The notes below the pieces were generated by a model. It saw nothing but the letters and a program-made list of their open reading frames with translations, searched no databases and was not told the DNA's origin. Both the position numbers and the translations under genes were made by a program. Below are positions 59,309 through 64,000 of a stretch of DNA of 64,000 nucleotides, one piece after another. The number at the start of each line of letters is the position of its first letter. Positions within the stretch are counted from its first letter, which is position 1. Source of the stretch: Microvelia longipes (lineage: Eukaryota; Arthropoda; Insecta; Hemiptera; Veliidae); the NCBI GenBank assembly GCA_018340805.1, contig JACMZG010001913.1:36623476-36687475 (forward strand). Reading direction: 5' to 3'.

Positions 59309-59350
59309 AGCCAACGTTTCGAACTTAGCTACAAGTTCTTCATCAGGGCC
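59309..59350 (-). ncRNA. Hammerhead-like motif, mGluR intron
   Basis: On the - strand: GGGCC then CTGATGA, a perfect 6-bp stem II (GAACTT/AAGTTC) with a GTAGCT loop, GAAACGTT, then GGCT closing stem I. One extra A sits before stem II. The GAAACGTT end is the same as in the Penelope-like arms at 28 kb, so this is probably the terminal repeat of another Penelope-like family. Confidence 0.55.
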
Positions 59351-59731
59351 CTACAATACAATAAAATATTCTTAAAAACCCAATCTTAAAACTTATACTA
59401 AATACATCATAAAAATAAAACTGAAATTAATGAGATAAAAATACAAATACAAATTATAAACCTTAAAACTTACGGAATAAAAACACAGTATTTAGTGTAT
59501 TTAGCGAATCTTTATCGCCACGCCTTATCTTTATCGCCTCGCTACGGCCCCATCAAGGCCGTATAAAGTTCTTGAATTCACATTTAGTGAAGAAATTCAG
59601 ATGAAGTGTATTGTAAGCCGGCAAAGCAGCGAAAGGTGATTTGATACAATGTGTATAAACAAATTTTTACCACACAAAAGAAATGGCCTGTCCTACTGGG
59701 ACATTAAGCTAACGGGGCAGAACAACACACA

Positions 59732-60000
<269 letters not shown>

Positions 60001-60059
60001 GATAATTTCCTAATTGAAACTTACAGTCTCAAAACAATGAAAGTAATAAAAATGATCTT

Positions 60060-60300
60060 TTACAAGTACGAAAAATCTTATCTGATACGGCCTATTTCGA
60101 AACCAAAATAATTCTGGCGATAGCTGGGTGATTTTTCTTTAAAATGCGAGCTTTTTCACTTATTAATTCACTTTTTGTTCAGGTTTGTAAAGTTTTAACT
60201 CTCTAGCATAAATACCCAGGGAGCTACGATGACAACAGACACACACTTAAAGTCAAACAACTTTACAAAAACCACTGGGTCGCTTTGAAAACACTTTAAA
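60060..60300 (-). repeat. Dispersed repeat family A-like partial copy
   Basis: Carries the ctctagcataaatacccagg, gagctacgatgacaacagac and cacactta end block plus ttaaaatgcgagctt. The leading block is absent. Confidence 0.45.
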
Positions 60301-61914
60301 CATATAATCTCGGTTTCGGATAGTTTTGCAAAAATAATACTTTCCCCATGTATACACGTACGGTATAAATAAGTAAAAGTAAAAACCTATAAGCGTCATT
60401 CTCTAATAAAAGTTCGTAAAAATATTCTCCTAAAGCGTAAGCAACACATATACTTTGGGTAAAACATTGATTATTTAAATAAAATTCTCACATTTAATAT
60501 CCCTTTTAAAAATTATAATAAAACATGAAGGAGGAATAAATTATTCTATAAGTTTTCCTTTAGAATATTATTTTACTGTAGGATTTCGAAGGAGTTACGC
60601 AAGGCACTCATTCAAACTTTTATATATTTGTTGTTGTTAGCGTAAAAATATGAGCACTTCTTACTTTTATATTATTTTATTTTTTTTTTTATTTTCTTAC
60701 TTGAAACTTTTCTACGAAGATTGATGAACAAAAAAAATATAAGTCGTAGACTGGGAAGTAAACTTTGTCCTTACAAAAAAAGAAATATCCTTTTGTGCTT
60801 GAAAATGACAAATACCGTAGAAAGACGAGACTTAATATTTTCCACTTTTCCAACCAGTATTGTGTCGAGTCAATTTGAAGGAAGTTAATAGCAATAAAAC
60901 TTTACGTCAGTAACAGACAAACGAAATGCCATGTAACTATGTTGTATTTTATGAAGCAATGTAAAATGAATGTTTATTCTTATGATTATTTTCTATTTGT
61001 ATAGGAAAAGCTTGGGAAAATCACTTCAACTTATAGTTGAAAAAATTTCCCGTCCTACGTTTTATTATAAAATCTTTGTCGTGCAAATTCATTTTGTAAA
61101 TACAAATAAAACCCAACCTTAATGTAATCGATTTTTTGTGAGGCTCCGTTAGAAATGTATGCTTAAGAGGTTCATTCCATGATAAGCAGCCTCCTGATTA
61201 CAAAACCATATATTAATTATGGCTTTGATAACAAAGCCAAATAGCTATATAATATAACAAATTTATATTTACCTCCAAACGGTGTATAATGTAATGTTTA
61301 TTGACTAGCTTTAGGGAGTAAAAAAGCACTTTTCACTCCCAAGGGAGAAAAAGTTACTTTTTACTCCCAAGGAAGAAACAGTGTTTCCTATTATTGGGTT
61401 ATTAGTGCCAATTATATTATTTTTTCTAGGGAAGTGGTATTCTCTAAATTTATACAGGTGACCATTTTTTTTTAATTTTCCCGGGGGTGGCACCCCCAAA
61501 ATTTATAAGAGGGACCCGAACAAAAAAAAAATATGGGCTCAAAATCCGTTTTAGGTCAAAAGAAGTTGTTAGGGGCAATGATTTTTTAATATTTTTTTGG
61601 GGGCAGATCTCCCAAAATTTATAACGGAATCCAACCCAAAAAAATTAGAATAAAATACAACAAAACTTAAAAATAATAAAATCAATGTCTGGAATTATAT
61701 CTTGTATGCACCTTAGGAGTAAAATGCTCTTTTCCCTTCGCAATTACCTCGGCTTCGTCTCGGGAGTTAATAATCAAAATATGACGCAACCTTATGAGGT
61801 TAAAGTTTCGATTAAACAAGGTGACATAATTTAAGATTGTTAACATGCTGTTTGCTCAATCATGCCATCCTATTCCAGTCTAGTAATTTTGTTACTATTT
61901 TTCGTAACTTTAAA

Positions 61915-62640
61915 AATCGGGTAAGGGGTTTCCGGAAATTTGTCTCAACGCATTTGAATTCGCGACGCTCATCCTACCTACTTCGGACTCTTTTTGCCCG
62001 TCCTCAAAATACATAATTCGACAAATTTATACAGCAAATCTTGTATAATGCATAGTAATTACATTGATTTTATTCTCAATAGTCACCCATTCAGGCACTG
62101 ACCCTGCTCAATGCAACTTAATTTTTATGAGCCAACAATAACCGTAGATATACTTGCCGTATTGAAACGAAATTATACTTGGTATACTTAATTATTACGT
62201 AAGACGATAAACTTGTACCACATTGCAGCACAACAGGATTATTGTTTTAAATTTTTAAAAAAGTCATACAAGTATTTCGATAAAAATTAAACTAATGCTT
62301 ATAATGGGATGAAACTTAGCAAATATATTGAGCATATACAAATGTTATGTATGAATAAAGGTGTGCTAAACCTTAACTGATCAACAAATTTTTTTGCGTT
62401 TTATAAATTTTTAAAATTCTAAGTCATTATTGCGGGCTAGTGACGTCACAGAAAATTGTTTTCTAAATGGCACAACTAGACCTAAAATTTATTTTCGTTC
62501 CAAGTTTCAACTCTCTAGCATAAATAAACCAGGAGATACTATAATAAAAGACACACACACATACGGACAGACAAGTTTGTGGAACCACTCAGAAAGTATT
62601 AAAAACACCTGACACGGCTAATTCCGATGACTTCTTGGTT
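61915..62640 (-). repeat. Dispersed repeat family A, long copy 7
   Basis: Runs from ggtaaggggtttccggaaat through ctttttgcccgtcctcaaaa, agtcacccattcaggcactg and tcaactctctagcataaata to the cacacacatacgg region. It joins blocks that are separate in shorter copies, so it helps define the full element of about 700 bp. Confidence 0.65.
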
Positions 62641-62649
62641 ACGGATCAT

Positions 62650-63050
62650 TTACAAACTCTATATGATAAATGTCAAAAAAAACTTGATAAAAAATTAAAT
62701 CTATACGATAAATGTCAAACAATAGCTTGGTAAGAAATTATATCCTTTAAGATAAATGACAAACAATAGCTCGGTGAAAATTAAATCTTATGTGATAAAT
62801 GACAAAAAATAGCTCGGAAAACAATTAAACCCAATATGATAAATGATAAAAAATGGCTCGAAAAAAATAAACCCTATCTGATAAATGACAAACAATAGCT
62901 TGGTAAAAAATTAAATCCTTTATGATAAATGACAAGCAATAGCTCGGAAAAAAATAAATCTTATGTGATAAATGACAAAAAATAGCTTGGGGAAATTACA
63001 TCCTATATGATAAATGTCAAACAATAGCTTGGTGGGAAATCGCAAAATGG
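62650..63050 (+). repeat. 43-bp minisatellite
   Basis: About nine units beginning gataaatgacaaacaatagc then tcggtaaaaaattaaatcct, with point variants and length of roughly 41-44 bp. It lies about 430 bp downstream (in gene orientation) of the mGluR TM4-5 exon. Confidence 0.9.
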
Positions 63051-63104
63051 TGATATTGGTATCGAATTTCTTAGAATATAAATGTATTTATAAAGCATTT
63101 CATA

Positions 63105-63195
63105 TCATGATATGATCTAATTTAACATTTTAATGTTAAATTAGATCATAATATGTTAATTACTAGGGTTTTCCCAAAACCCTAGTAATTAGCAT
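63105..63195. other. Pair of hairpins
   Basis: gatctaatttaacatt / aatgttaaattagatc and ttactagggtttt / aaaaccctagtaa are strong palindromes side by side, with gatatgat and catattt flanks also partly paired. Confidence 0.6.
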
Positions 63196-63385
63196 ATTTA
63201 GATGGCTACTAAAAAAATAATTGTTAATTTTAACTTGCACACCAACTACCGGGTTTTCCTGGTGGGAATTATTTTCTAGGGACCTTAAACCTCTTGCATA
63301 GATTTATTGTGCCAGAGGTAAATTTCCATTCTGAAAGGCCTTTCTATTTCCATACCATTTCTAAAAGGCTCATATATGTACGCAT

Positions 63386-63450
63386 GTATATATATATATA
63401 TATATATATTATATATTATATATTATAATATATATATATATATATTATAT
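63386..63450. repeat. (TA)n microsatellite beside an mGluR splice donor
   Basis: Interrupted TA tract ending about 30 bp from the donor at 63480. Confidence 0.9.
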
Positions 63451-63480
63451 GAAAAATTTAAATAAGTTAACAATAATTAC

Positions 63481-63694
63481 CTATATGTTTTGATTCATTA
63501 AAAGCTTCAGGTATATTTCTAGTTAAAACAGCATACACGGTGCAAATAAGTATAAGCAATATTGGATAAGCAAATGCTACCATGTACGAGGCGTCAACAT
63601 AGCTTGAGCAGACCAGCAGGTTCGATTCTCGGGTTGGATAATGATACACTGCTTTTGGTGGAGAAACCGCAGTCCAGATTATAACTACCAGCAA
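63481..63694 (-). CDS. mGluR: mGluR exon: TM4, extracellular loop 2, TM5, intracellular loop 3
   Basis: Acceptor ttacag then TTGCTGGTA (exon begins at 63694); donor ATAG|gtaatt (exon ends at 63481). It encodes LLVVIIWTAVSPPKAVYHYP, then TRESNLLVCSSYVDASYM with the conserved loop-2 Cys, and hydrophobic TM5 ending LICTVYAVLTR. It ends with loop 3, NIPEAFNESKHIG. The exon enters in phase 0 and leaves one base of the Gly codon. Confidence 0.95.
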
Positions 63695-63753
63695 CTGTAA
63701 CATACATGAAATTTTAACTTACTAAGTTAGGCCATGATTGGATTTTATAGAAT

Positions 63754-63914
63754 GACGCACGGTTAAAATCAGTTGACAGCATTAGAAAATGATGTTAAGG
63801 TCTAATAAGGTTAGGCCCAGATGTTAAACTACGGCCACAATTCCATATCAGGTCAACCTCATTGGTTTCTCAACATTATCTTTTCACGCTGTCAACAGAT
63901 TTTAACCGTGCGTC
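63754..63914. mobile_element. MITE family C copy 2 (most complete)
   Basis: 161 bp with inverted ends gacgcacggttaaaatcagt and its near-complement ending accgtgcgtc. The interior is related to 12504-12658. It lies just upstream of the mGluR exon acceptor, in the intron. Confidence 0.8.
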
Positions 63915-64000
63915 ATACTGTAGCTCAAAACAAACAAAAACATTAGTCTTCGATTTTAGGTTACTCAAGAGGAGTAATTACATTTTGCTTCCCAATTATC

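Overview
This is a nuclear genomic window from an animal, almost certainly an arthropod and probably an insect. The DNA is AT-rich, coding sequence is split into short exons with GT-AG introns, and the intergenic and intronic DNA is packed with decayed retrotransposons, foldback/MITE elements and (TA)n microsatellites. The insect assignment rests on how closely the metabotropic glutamate receptor exons resemble what I know of insect mGluR. I cannot name the species.

Two cellular genes are supported, arranged tail to tail. (1) A fatty-acid transport protein / very-long-chain acyl-CoA synthetase (FATP, SLC27 family) lies on the + strand. Its coding exons run from 13139 to 27818. Eleven exons join in consistent phase into a 614-residue protein with the AMP-binding motif YTSGTTGFPK, the YGATEGN motif and the FATP signature GDTFRWKGENVSTAEVE. 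A second, almost identical copy of the last exon, with its own acceptor, stop and AATAAA, lies 10.6 kb downstream (38132-38431). (2) The 3' part of a metabotropic glutamate receptor (class C GPCR) lies on the - strand. Four phase-compatible exons (63694 down to 49827) encode TM4/5, TM6/7, the start of the cytoplasmic tail and the C-terminus. Its 5' exons are beyond the right edge.

Layout. 1-13110: upstream DNA with foldback elements, a 20-bp tandem repeat, a GGGGCCCC-bearing tandem repeat, a decayed transposase-like fragment and dispersed repeats. 13111-27818: FATP, with introns holding a 31-bp minisatellite, DNA-transposon-like elements and several decayed LINE fragments. 27980-28944: a Penelope-like element piece (GIY-YIG endonuclease domain) between inverted arms that each carry a hammerhead-ribozyme-like motif. 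29747-30616: assembly gap (870 N). 30880-37290: LINE fragment, decayed mariner-like transposase and a Harbinger-like foldback element with TTA target duplications. 37560-38660: dispersed repeat, long (TA)n and the duplicated FATP exon. 38660-49826: mostly non-coding, with MITEs, a tRNA-derived SINE and a LINE 3' end. 49827-63694: mGluR exons, with introns holding SINE, MITE, LINE and TA-repeat material. 63754-63914: a MITE.

Most apparent open frames other than these exons are chance frames in AT-rich DNA or TE remnants. The points most worth following are the duplicated FATP terminal exon, the hammerhead-like motif in the predicted mGluR 3' UTR, and the Penelope-like element with inverted ribozyme-bearing arms.
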